Origin: Streptomyces flaveolus
Lineage (GTDB): Bacteria; Actinomycetota; Actinomycetes; Streptomycetales; Streptomycetaceae
Length of the DNA: 64,000 bases
Direction of reading: 5' to 3'
Assembly: GCF_014648815.1 (NCBI RefSeq)
Contig: NZ_BMRV01000018.1
Span: 1-64,000 of the forward strand
In this document: positions 24,679 through 33,662 of the stretch, in pieces
Layout of the letters: each line of letters begins with the position of its first letter
How positions within the stretch are numbered: the stretch's first letter is position 1
Made by a program: the position numbers and the translations under genes
The notes under the pieces: generated by a model
What the model was told of the DNA's origin: nothing
Databases searched by the model: none
What the model saw: only the letters and a program-made list of their open reading frames with translations

Positions 24679-26187
24679 TCAGGCCAGTTCGATCCAGGTC
24701 GTCTTCAAGGTCGTGAACTTCTCCAGGCCGTGGAGGCTCCGGTCCGCCCCGTGGCCGGAGAGTTTCCGGCCGCCGAACGGCACCGAGCTGTCGCCCTCCT
24801 CGTAGCAGTTGACCCAGACCAGGCCGGCCTGGATCTCCCGTGACAGCCGGTGGGCCCGGGCGAGGTCGCCGGTCCAGATCGCGGATCCGAGCCCGAAGTC
24901 GGAGTTGTTGGCGATCGCGACGGCCTCCGCGTCGTCGCGGAACGTCGTGACCGCCAGGACGGGGCCGAAGATCTCGTGCTGGGCGAGGCGGCTGTCCTGG
25001 TCCACGTCCACGAAGACCACCGGATCCACGTACAGGCCGTCGGTCCTCTTCCGGTCCGACCCGAGGACGGGCCGGGCCTCCTCGGCGATGCCCTTGCGCA
25101 CCTCGTCCAGGACGTCGTCACGGTGCCGCTCGTACGCCAGCGGCCCCATCGTGGTCTCCGGGTCCAGCGGGTCGCCGATCCTGTGCCGGCCGAGATGGTC
25201 CACGACCCTGGCGACCAGGTCGTCGTGGATGTCCTCGTGGACGAGCAGCCGCGAACCGGCCGTGCACATCTGCCCGCTGTTGAAGGAGACCGCCCAGGCG
25301 GCCATCCGCGCCGCCTCGTCGAGGTCCGGTGCGTCGGGGAACACGAGGTTGGGGGACTTGCCTCCCAGTTCCAGCCAGACCGGTTTCGCGTTGGACTGCC
25401 CGGCGTAGGTCAGCAGTTGCTTTCCGACCTCGGTGGAGCCGGTGAAGGTGACCGTGGCGACGTCGTCGTGCAGGGTCAGCGCCGAGCCGACCGTCGCGCC
25501 GCTGCCGGTGAGCACCTGGAGCACGCCGGCGGGCAGGCCCGCCTCGGCGGAGAGTTCCGCCGCGCGCAGGAGGGAGAGGGGCGTCTGTGTGGCGGGCTTG
25601 ACGACGACGCTGTTCCCCGAGACCAGGGCGGCGGGGATCTTGAACATCGACAGCGTCATCGGGAAGTTCCACGGCGTGATCGCGCCGACCACTCCCAGCG
25701 GCTCCCGCGTCACCAGGGCGACGGAGTTGTTGCGGCCCCGCGGGGACTCGTCCATCAGCTTGTCCGCGAGTTCGCCGTACCAGCGGACCGTGTTGATGGC
25801 GGTGCGCAGTTCGACGGACCAGGCCACCGTGACCGGCTTGCCCATCTCCAGGGCGACCAGCAGGGCCAGTTCGTCGCGGTGCTGGTCGAGCAGGTCGGCC
25901 CAGCGGATCAGCACGGCTCCGCGTTCGCGTGGCTCGAGGCCCGCCCAGACCCGGGACGAGAACGCCTCCTTGGCACCTTGGACGGCCCGGTCCACGTCGT
26001 CGCTGTCCGCGCTGGGGACCTCCGCGAAGGGCAGTCCGTCGCGTGGACTGATGACCTCGGCCGTCCGGCCCGTCCGCGATGCGGTCCATTCGCCGTCGAC
26101 CCACATGCCGCGGGGCAGGCTCAGCCGGCTCTTGAGCGCGAGCCAGTCGTCCAGCGACCGCGCGGTGCCTGTCCGTTCCGTGTTCAC
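24679..26187 (-). CDS. NAD(P)-dependent aldehyde dehydrogenase
   Basis: A 502-residue aldehyde dehydrogenase with Asn174 in 'PWNFPM', 'FTGSTEVGK' at the cofactor site, general base Glu273 in 'LELGGKSPN' and catalytic Cys308 in 'SGQMCTAGSR'. It is closest to betaine-aldehyde / gamma-glutamyl-aminoaldehyde dehydrogenases. In this operon the likely substrate is a gamma-glutamyl-capped aldehyde made by the neighbouring alcohol dehydrogenase. The GTG start at 26187 overlaps the C26 hydrolase stop (GTGA) and has GGGAGG upstream, so translation is coupled. Confidence 0.9.
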   Translation of the reverse strand: MNTERTGTARSLDDWLALKSRLSLPRGMWVDGEWTASRTGRTAEVISPRDGLPFAEVPSADSDDVDRAVQGAKEAFSSRVWAGLEPRERGAVLIRWADLLDQHRDELALLVALEMGKPVTVAWSVELRTAINTVRWYGELADKLMDESPRGRNNSVALVTREPLGVVGAITPWNFPMTLSMFKIPAALVSGNSVVVKPATQTPLSLLRAAELSAEAGLPAGVLQVLTGSGATVGSALTLHDDVATVTFTGSTEVGKQLLTYAGQSNAKPVWLELGGKSPNLVFPDAPDLDEAARMAAWAVSFNSGQMCTAGSRLLVHEDIHDDLVARVVDHLGRHRIGDPLDPETTMGPLAYERHRDDVLDEVRKGIAEEARPVLGSDRKRTDGLYVDPVVFVDVDQDSRLAQHEIFGPVLAVTTFRDDAEAVAIANNSDFGLGSAIWTGDLARAHRLSREIQAGLVWVNCYEEGDSSVPFGGRKLSGHGADRSLHGLEKFTTLKTTWIELA

Positions 26188-26960
26188 CACGTCGCGCCTC
26201 CCTTCAGTGCGGGGCTGGGGGCGCTCGTCGCCGATACGGCGACGAGCCAGTCGAAGAGGGGGTCCGACGAGGCCATCCACTCGGGGTGCCACTGCACCCC
26301 CACCACCGGGCTGTCGTCGAGCTTGATGGCCTCGACGACGCCGTCCGCGGTGGTGCCCATGACGCTGAGTCCTCGGCCCAGGCGGTCGACGGCCTGGTGG
26401 TGCCAGGAGTTGACGACGCGCTGGGGCCCGTAGAGCGTGTGGGCGAGGGTTCCCGGCGTGAAGCTGACGGTGTGCTCGGCCTCGCCGTCGTCCGGTGCGT
26501 GGTTCTGGGAAGCGTGGACGATCCGGCCCTCTTCCAGGTGTTCGACGAGGGTGCCGCCGAGCACGACGTTGAGCAGCTGGTGGCCTCGGCAGACGCCGAG
26601 GATCGGCACGTTCGCCCGGAGCGCGGCCGTGATCAGGGCCGCCTCGTACTCGTCTCGTGCGAGGTCCGGCACATCGTGGTCCCACCGCGGGTCGGCCGTG
26701 GGGTCGACCCGGGCGCTGCCTCCCCATCGGGAGGGGTGGACGTCCTGCCCGCCGGTGACGACGAGTCCGTCGAGGCGTTCGACGACGGCTTCGGCCTCGG
26801 CCCGGAAGGGCAGGTTGACCGGGATCCCTCCCGCGGCGGCCACGTTGTCGCCGAACGCGCTGAAGTGCGAGTCGATGAACTGGTGCTGGAAGCGACGGGA
26901 CGTCCGTTTCACCATGCCCAGGCTCAGGCGGCGGCCCGTTATTCCGATCAGCGGCTTCAT
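26184..26960 (-). CDS. Class I glutamine-amidotransferase-like gamma-glutamyl hydrolase (PuuD/C26 type)
   Basis: A 258-residue peptidase C26 protein. The nucleophile is Cys124 in 'LGVCRGHQLLNV', with His225 and Glu227 in 'VQWHPEWM'. In the Puu-type pathways this enzyme cleaves the gamma-glutamyl amide at the end, releasing glutamate and the amino acid product. The neighbours supply the matching ligase, alcohol and aldehyde dehydrogenases. ATG 26960 lies 2 bases after the alcohol dehydrogenase stop with GGAGAG upstream; its own stop overlaps the aldehyde dehydrogenase start. Confidence 0.9.
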   Translation of the reverse strand: MKPLIGITGRRLSLGMVKRTSRRFQHQFIDSHFSAFGDNVAAAGGIPVNLPFRAEAEAVVERLDGLVVTGGQDVHPSRWGGSARVDPTADPRWDHDVPDLARDEYEAALITAALRANVPILGVCRGHQLLNVVLGGTLVEHLEEGRIVHASQNHAPDDGEAEHTVSFTPGTLAHTLYGPQRVVNSWHHQAVDRLGRGLSVMGTTADGVVEAIKLDDSPVVGVQWHPEWMASSDPLFDWLVAVSATSAPSPALKGGATW

Positions 26961-26962
26961 GG

Positions 26963-28069
26963 TCACATCTCTCCGACCCGGGCGACGACGCGAATCTCCT
27001 GTCCGGACGCCAAGGCCTTGAATCCGTCGTTGATGGTGGCCAGGTCGCACCGGGCGGTGACGAGGTCGTCGAGCTGGAGCAGACCCACGCGGTTGAAGTG
27101 CGCGTACAGCGGGATGTCGACCTTGAAGTGGTTGGAGCCCATGAACGAGCCCTGGATGCGCTTCTCCTCCAGGAACAGCTCCGCCCCTCGGATCTGTACC
27201 GGCTGCGAGTCGGGGATCATGCCCATCACGGTGGCGGTGCCGCCCGGCCGGAGCATGGCGAACGCCTGCCCGGCCGTGGCGCCCGAGCCGACCGCCTCGA
27301 ACGCGTGGTGCACGCCGATGCCGGTGAGCTCCCGTACCGCCGCGACCGGGTCGCCTTCCTTCGCGTCGACGACGTGGGTCGCGCCGAACCGGACGGCCCG
27401 GTCCAGCTTGCCGGGAACGACGTCGATCCCGATGATCTGCGCCGCGCCGGCCAGTCGCGCGGCCTGGACGGCGGCGAAGCCGATCCCGCCGAGGCCGATC
27501 ACGGCGACGGTCTGCCCGGTGTGCACCGAGGCGCTGTGCAGGACGGCGCCCATGCCCGTGGTGACGGCGCAGCCGAGCACGCTCGCCGTCTCCGGGCGGA
27601 TGTCGTCCGGGACGGCGACCAGGGCGTTCTTGTGGACGAGGGCCATCTCCGCGAAGGCTCCGATGCCGGCGGTCGGCCGCACCGGCCGGCCGCCGGGCTT
27701 GGTCAACCGCGGCCGGTGCCGCTCCTGTTGGAGCCGTGCGCGGTTCACGCACAGGGTCTGCCGCCCGGTCACGCAGTACGCGCAGGTGCCGCAGTGCACG
27801 GACAGACACGTCACCACCGTGTCCCCCGCGGCGAACTCCCTGACGCCCGGTCCGACGGCCACGACCCGGCCGACCGCCTCATGGCCGAGGATGATCGGTG
27901 GCTGCGACTCGAAGGTCCCGTCGATCTCGTGCAGGTCCGAGTGGCACAGACCGGCGTACGCCACCTTCACCAGGACCTCGTCCGGTCCGGGGTCGTCGAT
28001 CACGAGCTCCTCGATCTCGAGGAGGCCCGGCGCCGTGTTCAGGACGGCGGCTGTGATCCGGGTGCTCAT
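26963..28069 (-). CDS. Zinc-dependent alcohol dehydrogenase
   Basis: A 368-residue medium-chain dehydrogenase. Catalytic zinc ligands are in 'GLCHSDLHE' (Cys) and 'ILGHEAVGRV' (His-Glu); the structural-zinc lobe has four Cys in 'CLSVHCGTCAYCVTGRQTLC'. The Rossmann motif is 'VIGLGGIGFAAVQAARLAGA' with Asp in 'IGIDVVP', suggesting NAD. It resembles the class III/mycothiol-type group. Its start overlaps the ligase stop as ATGA. In context it probably oxidises the hydroxyl of a gamma-glutamyl amino alcohol to an aldehyde; a purely alcohol-based role is the alternative. Confidence 0.9.
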   Translation of the reverse strand: MSTRITAAVLNTAPGLLEIEELVIDDPGPDEVLVKVAYAGLCHSDLHEIDGTFESQPPIILGHEAVGRVVAVGPGVREFAAGDTVVTCLSVHCGTCAYCVTGRQTLCVNRARLQQERHRPRLTKPGGRPVRPTAGIGAFAEMALVHKNALVAVPDDIRPETASVLGCAVTTGMGAVLHSASVHTGQTVAVIGLGGIGFAAVQAARLAGAAQIIGIDVVPGKLDRAVRFGATHVVDAKEGDPVAAVRELTGIGVHHAFEAVGSGATAGQAFAMLRPGGTATVMGMIPDSQPVQIRGAELFLEEKRIQGSFMGSNHFKVDIPLYAHFNRVGLLQLDDLVTARCDLATINDGFKALASGQEIRVVARVGEM

Positions 28070-29433
28070 GCCAGCTCGAAGTATCGGTTGCGCTCCCACG
28101 GCGTGATCCCGCAGTCCGGATCGCCCCCGCCCATGGTGTGGAAGGACATCCACTCCCAACGGCGCGTGCCGAGCCAGTAGTCGATGAACTCCTGGCCGAG
28201 CGCCTCGGGGAGGATCTTGTCGGCCTCCAGTGCGGCGGTGGCCTGGCTGATGCTCGCCGGAATCGTCTCCCCGTCGGGGAGGAACCAGGCCATGCCGGTG
28301 AAGGGGGCGGGCGGTTCGAGTTCGTTGCGGACCCCGAAGAGGCCGGCGCCGAGGACGGCCGCGCTGACCAGGTACATGTTGGCGTCCGAACCGGGCACGC
28401 GGTACTCGACCCGGGACTGCTTCGGGTGGCCCACGACGGCGCGCACCGCGGTCGTCTTGTTGCCGACTCCCCACGTGACGGTCGTGGGCGGCCCCTCGGC
28501 GGGGACGAGCCGGCGATAGGAGGTGATGAAGGGAAGGGCGATCGACGTCGTGCCCGCCATCGCCGGCATCAGGCCGCCGATGAACCGGCGCATGACCGCG
28601 GAGGCGCCGTCGGGACTGTAGAAGGCGTTGCCGTCCTGTGTCCCCAGGGAGATGTTCAGGTGCGACGCCTGGCCCCAGGCGTCCGACCACTTGGCCATGA
28701 ACGTCACGGTCCGCCCGAGCTCGTGGGCCACCTCGCGCATCACCTGGCGGCACCGGGCCCACCGGTCCGCGACCGCGACGACGTCGCCCAGCGCGACGTT
28801 GATCTCGACCTGGCCCGCGGCGGCCTCGTCGTTCCAGGCCTCCCAGCCGATGCCGATGTCCCGCAGCCGCTCCTCCACCCGCTCCAGGTACGCGCGCCAT
28901 TCCGCGTCCTTGGCGAGCACATAGGCGCTGCCGCTGGTGCCGCCGAGCGGGGTGAGGTTCTCGTAGCCCTTGGCGCGGGCTTCGCGTATCGGCTCCTCGA
29001 AGACGGTCGCCTCGATCTCGACGGCGGTGTCGACCGTGAAACCGAGTTCCCGGGCGTCGGCCGCGACGCGGCGCAGCAGGTTGCGTGGACAGCAGGAGAC
29101 CGGGGTGCCGTCCTGGGTCCAGAAGTCGCCGATGACGGCCGCCTTGCCCGGCTTCCACACGCAGATCGTGTCGAGATCGGGGCGAAGGAAGATGTCCTCC
29201 ATTTCGCCGCGCCAGGAAGGAAAGGCCATTCCGGCCGCCGGGACACTGTCCAGATCGTTGCCGAACACGACGTCCGCAAAGGCGAATCCCTGCTCGACGC
29301 CGTTCAGGAATTTCTCCCGCGACAGGGTCTTTCCGACGAATACGCCGTCGAGGTTGGTCGCCTGGATCTCGACCGAAGTGATGTGGTGTTCACTCAGCCA
29401 GCGGTCGAGCTCGTCCCTGGTTGTTTCAGCCAC
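28066..29433 (-). CDS. Glutamine-synthetase-like gamma-glutamyl-amine ligase
   Basis: A 455-residue glutamine synthetase homologue of the non-nitrogen-assimilating type (PuuA/GlnA3/GlnA4/IpuC group). Metal and substrate motifs are 'AVEIEATVFEEP', 'GQVEINVALGD', 'SHLNISLG' and 'RVEYRVPGSDANMY'. The canonical adenylylation Tyr loop is not obvious. Such enzymes use ATP to join glutamate to amines: polyamines, ethanolamine or isopropylamine. The following alcohol dehydrogenase argues for an amino alcohol. GTG 29433 overlaps the upstream gene by 8 bases; its stop overlaps the alcohol dehydrogenase start. Confidence 0.88.
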   Translation of the reverse strand: MAETTRDELDRWLSEHHITSVEIQATNLDGVFVGKTLSREKFLNGVEQGFAFADVVFGNDLDSVPAAGMAFPSWRGEMEDIFLRPDLDTICVWKPGKAAVIGDFWTQDGTPVSCCPRNLLRRVAADARELGFTVDTAVEIEATVFEEPIREARAKGYENLTPLGGTSGSAYVLAKDAEWRAYLERVEERLRDIGIGWEAWNDEAAAGQVEINVALGDVVAVADRWARCRQVMREVAHELGRTVTFMAKWSDAWGQASHLNISLGTQDGNAFYSPDGASAVMRRFIGGLMPAMAGTTSIALPFITSYRRLVPAEGPPTTVTWGVGNKTTAVRAVVGHPKQSRVEYRVPGSDANMYLVSAAVLGAGLFGVRNELEPPAPFTGMAWFLPDGETIPASISQATAALEADKILPEALGQEFIDYWLGTRRWEWMSFHTMGGGDPDCGITPWERNRYFELA

Positions 29434-30034
29434 CGAATCTCACCTTCCAGTGCGCGCCGCACATCGCCGACAGTTGCCCCACCCCGCCGACGACCGTGAC
29501 TCCGGTCGCGAGGGCGAAAAGAAAGGAATCACCGCGGCCGCTGAACGCCGCGGCCAGCGCCTCCGCGGGACCGTGCACCTCGTACGCCTCCGCCGAGTCC
29601 TTGCCGAAACGGGCTTCCTGCCCCTCCGTCTGGCAGACGACGCGGAGCGCCTCGGGGAACCCCTCCGAGCCCTGGTTCGCCGCCCAGAAGGACGACACGG
29701 CGTCACGCCACGTGGGAAGCGGCGGGTTCAGGAGCTGCTCGACCGCCGAGGCGAGCGGGCCGGGCGTCGCGGCGAGCGCGTACTCGGAGAAGGGCACGAG
29801 GGGGATCGCTTCGAGCCCTTCGGCCACGCCGTGGTGCACGTGCACGCCGCCGTCCGCGAAGGCCAGGGTCGCGGCCTGGGAGTCAAGCCCCGATTTCAGG
29901 GCCACGGCACCGGTCAGACCCGAAAGCAGATCACGGAGTTCGGGAATCGCCGCACTCTCGCGCAGAACCCTCGCCAACGAGAGAACGAGCGGAGTCGGAT
30001 CCGCCTCGGTCTCGATTCTCACAGCGCCACTCAT
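29426..30034 (-). CDS. Unrecognised protein, first gene of the ligase operon
   Basis: A 202-residue protein I cannot place with confidence. It is soluble, without signal peptide or membrane segment. 'LAFADGGVHVHHGVAEG' and a following 'LVPFSEYA' give a weak resemblance to SCP2/sterol-carrier-like beta folds; 'SGRGDSFLFALATGVTVVGG' near the end is Gly-rich. Its last 8 bases overlap the ligase start, so it is firmly part of the operon and likely acts with the ligase (substrate binding or accessory subunit). ATG 30034 is chosen over GTG 30040 by spacing to GAGGTGAG. Confidence 0.7.
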   Translation of the reverse strand: MSGAVRIETEADPTPLVLSLARVLRESAAIPELRDLLSGLTGAVALKSGLDSQAATLAFADGGVHVHHGVAEGLEAIPLVPFSEYALAATPGPLASAVEQLLNPPLPTWRDAVSSFWAANQGSEGFPEALRVVCQTEGQEARFGKDSAEAYEVHGPAEALAAAFSGRGDSFLFALATGVTVVGGVGQLSAMCGAHWKVRFGG

Positions 30035-30114
30035 GGGCACTCACCTCAATCATTCACGGCCGGACACGAGGGCCGGCGCCGTTCACGAAATTACGCCCAC
30101 ATGACTGGCTCAAC

Positions 30115-30125
30115 TGACTTAGTCA
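30115..30125 (-). promoter_or_regulatory. TGACTnAGTCA palindrome upstream of the ligase operon
   Basis: Read on the minus strand, CAGATGACTAAGTCAGTT matches the site before the TetR gene (34276-34286) at 16 of 18 positions. It lies 80 bases before the first gene of the ligase operon, a position suited to repression. Confidence 0.65.
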
Positions 30126-30200
30126 TCTGACCTGAAGGTAGTGCTGGTAAAGCGTGGGTGTCAACCACATGGCCGCATGGAAAACGGGCCTTCCGCGGCG

Positions 30201-31655
30201 CTATGAGAAGCGCAGAACACCGTCCTCGAAAGGGGCGCTCAGGAGGTCCTTCAATTGCTCGTGGACCTGGGGATTGACCCACGGCTCGCGGTCACCCTGG
30301 GCCGGCATATCGTCCATGTGACGCACGAGGTAGCCCGAGGAGACGTCCCTGAGCCAGGGCCCCCTCTCCATGTCCTGGTCCTCGTCGCGCAGAACGGGCG
30401 TCACGACCGTGGCACTCAGCTCGTCCATCCTGCTGAGCAACGAGCTCCAGAACTGGTTGACCAGCTCGAGGCGGAGCGTCCAGGAGGAGTTGAGGTAGCC
30501 GAAGGCCATCAGGAGGTTCGGGACCCCGCTGAACGCGACCCCCTTGTACGTGAAGGTCTTCGAGAAGTCGATCGGCTCGCCGTCGATGCTGAACCGGATC
30601 TTCCCCAGGGTGACGAGTTGCAGGCCGGTCGCGGTCACGATCACGTCGGCCGACACCTCCTCGCCGGAGGTCATGCGAAGGCCGTCCTCGGTGAAGGTCT
30701 CGATGTGCCCCGTCACCACGTCGGCCCTGCCGTCCCGGATGGCGTCGAAGAGGTCCCCGTTGGGCACCAGGCAGAGTCGCTGGTCCCAGGGCTCGTAGGA
30801 CGGGGTGAAGTGCCTCTCCCGGCAGTCGCGGCCGACGATCTGCTCTATGTCGTCGAAGAGGGGCTTCTTGAAGGCCTCGGGGTCCATGCGGGCGAACTGG
30901 TACCTCGCCTGCTGGTCCTGGAGGTTGCGCAGCCGGATCCGCTGGAACGCCTCCTGGCTCCCCACCTCCGCGCGCAGCCGGTTGGCCTGCTCGTCGACAT
31001 CGGAGTCGATGGCCACGTAGGAAGGCGACCGCTGCACCATCGTGACCTTCGACGCGGTCTGCGCGAGGGCCGGAACGAGGGTGATCGCGGTGGCGCCGGA
31101 ACCGATGACGCTGACGCGCTTTCCGGTGCAGTCCAGTTCGGCCGGCCACTCCTGCGGATGGACGATCAGTCCGCGGAACGTCTCCTGCCCCGGGAACTGC
31201 GGCGCATGGCCACGGTCGTGGTCGTAGTAGCCCGCGGCCATGTAGAGGAAGGAGCAGGAAACGGACGTACGGCCGGTGGGGCCCGCGACCTCCAGGGTCC
31301 AGGAGCGGTCGTCATGCGACCAGTCGGCGCCGAGGGCCCGGTGTTCGAGGCGGATGTGCGGTCTCAGGCCGTATTCGTCGGCGGCCTCGTTCAGGTAGTC
31401 GAGGATGGCCTCGCCGGAGGCGATCGACTTCTCGGCGGTCCACGGCTTGAAGCCGTACCCCAACGTGAACATGTCGCTGTCGGACCGGATCCCGGGGTAC
31501 CGGAACAGGTCCCACGTGCCCCCGATGTCGGCGCGCGCCTCGAGCATCACGAACGACCGTCCGGGATGCTTCGCCTTCAGCTCGACCGCCGCCGCGATAC
31601 CTGAGAGGCCGGCTCCGACGATCACTACGTCGACGTGCTCGATGGTGCGGTCCAT
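30201..31655 (-). CDS. Baeyer-Villiger-type flavin monooxygenase
   Basis: A 484-residue class B flavin monooxygenase. FAD binds at 'GAGLSG' (residues 14-19) with Glu39 in 'MLEARADIGGTWD'; the Baeyer-Villiger fingerprint FxGxxxHxxxWP is complete at residues 160-171 ('FRGLIVHPQEWP'); the NADP Rossmann motif is 'VIGSGATA' near residue 186. Closest group is the EtaA/EthA branch, which oxidises ketones, aldehydes or thioamides. ATG 31655 follows GGAAGTG. It is upstream of the ligase operon on the same strand but separated by a palindrome, and divergent from the broken acyl-CoA synthetase gene. Confidence 0.9.
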   Translation of the reverse strand: MDRTIEHVDVVIVGAGLSGIAAAVELKAKHPGRSFVMLEARADIGGTWDLFRYPGIRSDSDMFTLGYGFKPWTAEKSIASGEAILDYLNEAADEYGLRPHIRLEHRALGADWSHDDRSWTLEVAGPTGRTSVSCSFLYMAAGYYDHDRGHAPQFPGQETFRGLIVHPQEWPAELDCTGKRVSVIGSGATAITLVPALAQTASKVTMVQRSPSYVAIDSDVDEQANRLRAEVGSQEAFQRIRLRNLQDQQARYQFARMDPEAFKKPLFDDIEQIVGRDCRERHFTPSYEPWDQRLCLVPNGDLFDAIRDGRADVVTGHIETFTEDGLRMTSGEEVSADVIVTATGLQLVTLGKIRFSIDGEPIDFSKTFTYKGVAFSGVPNLLMAFGYLNSSWTLRLELVNQFWSSLLSRMDELSATVVTPVLRDEDQDMERGPWLRDVSSGYLVRHMDDMPAQGDREPWVNPQVHEQLKDLLSAPFEDGVLRFS

Positions 31656-31778
31656 ACGTCACTTCCAACCTTGATCACACGATGCGTTTCAGCACGTCGG
31701 GCCAGCTCCGCAGCACATGGCCGGGCACCCCGGCCGCCCTTCGACAGGGCATTGCGACGGCCTCGCAAAGTTGAGTAG

Positions 31779-31790
31779 AGTCACATGACT
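31779..31790. promoter_or_regulatory. Half-site pair AGTCA-CA-TGACT in the divergent promoter region
   Basis: AGTCA (31779-31783) and TGACT (31786-31790) are the half-sites of the local palindrome in the reverse order, followed by AGATCTG resembling the flank of the other sites. Between the monooxygenase and acyl-CoA synthetase genes. Weaker than the other copies. Confidence 0.3.
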
Positions 31791-31943
31791 AGATCTGTTG
31801 TCCAAATCATTCGCTCACATTTGGGCCAGCGTCAACCCCAGCCGCGTCGATCTCTTCCTCTCCTCTTCATCCGTGGCCGGGCAGGCCCAGCCGCTGCGCA
31901 CCTCTCTCGTCGACACGGTGACCTCCCAGCCAAGGAGCAAGGA

Positions 31944-33616
31944 ATGCTGAGCACGATGCAGGACGGGCCACTGTCACTCGCCAAACTGCTGCGCCACGCG
32001 GCCTCCGTGCACGCCGACGCCACCGTCACGACCTGGACGGGTTCAGCGGCGCGCCGCCGCACGTTCGGTGAACTCGGCGCACGCGCGACGCGGTTGGCGA
32101 ACGCTCTGCGCGACCTCGGGGTCAGCGCGTCCGACCGGGTGGCCACGTTCATGTGGAACAACACCGAGCACATGGAGGCCTACGCCACGGTCCGGTCCCC
32201 GCCATGGGTGCGGTCCTTCACGCCCTGAACATCCGCCTCTCCCCGGAACAGCTCGTGTTCGTCGCCAACCACGCCGACGACCGTGTGGTGTTCGTGGACG
32301 GGTCACTCACGTCCGCTTTCGAGGAAGTGCTCCCCCGACTCCGCACCGTGCGCCACGTGGTAGTCGTGAAGGGTGACGCGGCCGGCCTCCGTGCGCCCCG
32401 CGGGGTCGAGGTGCACGGCTACGAGGCGTTCCTCGCGGCTCAGCCCGATGTGTACGACTTCCCGGTGCTCGACGAGCACTCAGCCGCGGCGATGTGCTAC
32501 ACCTCGGGCACGACGGGCGGCCCCAAAGGCGTGGTGTACTCCCACCGTTCGCTCTTCCTGCACGCGATGCACCTGACCACTCCGCCGCGATGGGGCTGTC
32601 GACGCGCGACAGGTGCCTGGCGGTCGTGCCGATGTTCCATGTCAACGCGTGGAGTCTGCCGTTCGCCTCCATGCTCTCCGGGGCGTCGCTCCTCATGCCC
32701 GACCGTTTTCTGCAGCCCGAGCCGCTGCTCGCCATGATGAAGGCGGAGCGGCCGACCCACGCCGCCGCCGTACCGACCATCTGGACGGGACTTGCCGCCA
32801 GGCTCGCCGCCCACCCACAGGACATCACCCACCTTCGCGAGGTCTTCGTGGGCGGCTCGGCCATGCCGCCCACGCTGATGAAGACCTTCGAGGAGGAGCA
32901 CCGCATCAAGGTCGTCCACGCCTGGGGGATGACCGAGACGTCGTCCGTGGGCACGGTCGCCCGCCCGCCCGCCGACGCGACGGGGGAAGACCTGTGGCGC
33001 TACAGGATGAGCCAAGGCAGATTCGCGCCGCTGGTGGAGTTCCGCCTCAAGGGCGACGACGACGCTCCCGTGCCCCACGACGGGGAGTCGCTCGGAGAGC
33101 TGGAGGTGAAAGGCCCCTGGATCACGGGGTCCTACTACAGCCCGAGCGATGAACCGGTCGAAGCCGAATCGTTCGACGACGGATGGCTGCGCACCGGTGA
33201 CGTCGGCCGGATCAGCCCCGACGGGTTCCTCACCCTCGTCGACCGCGCGAAGGACGTGATCAAGTCCGGCGGCGAATGGATCTCCTCCATCGACATGGAG
33301 AACGACATCATGGCGCACCCCTCCGTCGCCGAGGCGGCCGTCTTCGGCATCCCCGACGAGCGCTGGGACGAACGCCCCTGCGCCGCCGTCGTGTTGAGGA
33401 AAGGCGAGTCGGCCGACACCGCGGCCCTGAGAGAACACCTGGCCGGGAACTGGGCCAAGTGGCAGCTCCCGGAACGCTGGGCTGTCGTCGCCGAGATCCC
33501 CAGGACCAGCGTGGGGAAGATCGACAAGAAGGTCCTCCGCCGGCAGTACGCCGACGGCCGGCTCTCCTTCGTACAGCTGGATCAGGGCGGCATTCACACA
33601 GCAGTCACGCTCTTGA
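31944..33616 (+). pseudogene. Acyl-CoA synthetase gene broken by at least two frameshifts
   Basis: Three frames join into one AMP-forming long-chain acyl-CoA synthetase. Frame 1 from ATG 31944 (site AAGGAG) runs to 'EHMEAYATV'. A 5-base tandem duplication, CGGTC at 32188-32192 and 32193-32197, shifts to frame 2 ('PAMGAVLHALNIRLSPEQ', 'YTSGTTGGPKGVVYSHRS'). A further shift near 32570, best explained by loss of one base, gives frame 3 ('VVPMFHVNAWSLPF', 'HAWGMTETSS', 'DRAKDVIKSGGEWIS', 'GKIDKKVLRR'). Frame 3 has no stop before the terminator; the end at 33616 is the nearest stop in another frame, so a third lesion is likely. All adenylation motifs are otherwise preserved, so the decay is recent. 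Confidence 0.85.
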
Positions 33617-33618
33617 CG

Positions 33619-33658
33619 GCGGCGTTTCCGGAACCGCTTCAGTGTCCGGAAACGCCGC
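33619..33658. terminator. Bidirectional hairpin terminator
   Basis: GCGGCGTTTCCGGA (33619-33632) and TCCGGAAACGCCGC (33645-33658) form a perfect 14-base stem with a 12-base loop between the convergent acyl-CoA synthetase pseudogene and TetR gene. Confidence 0.85.
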
Positions 33659-33662
33659 GCCG

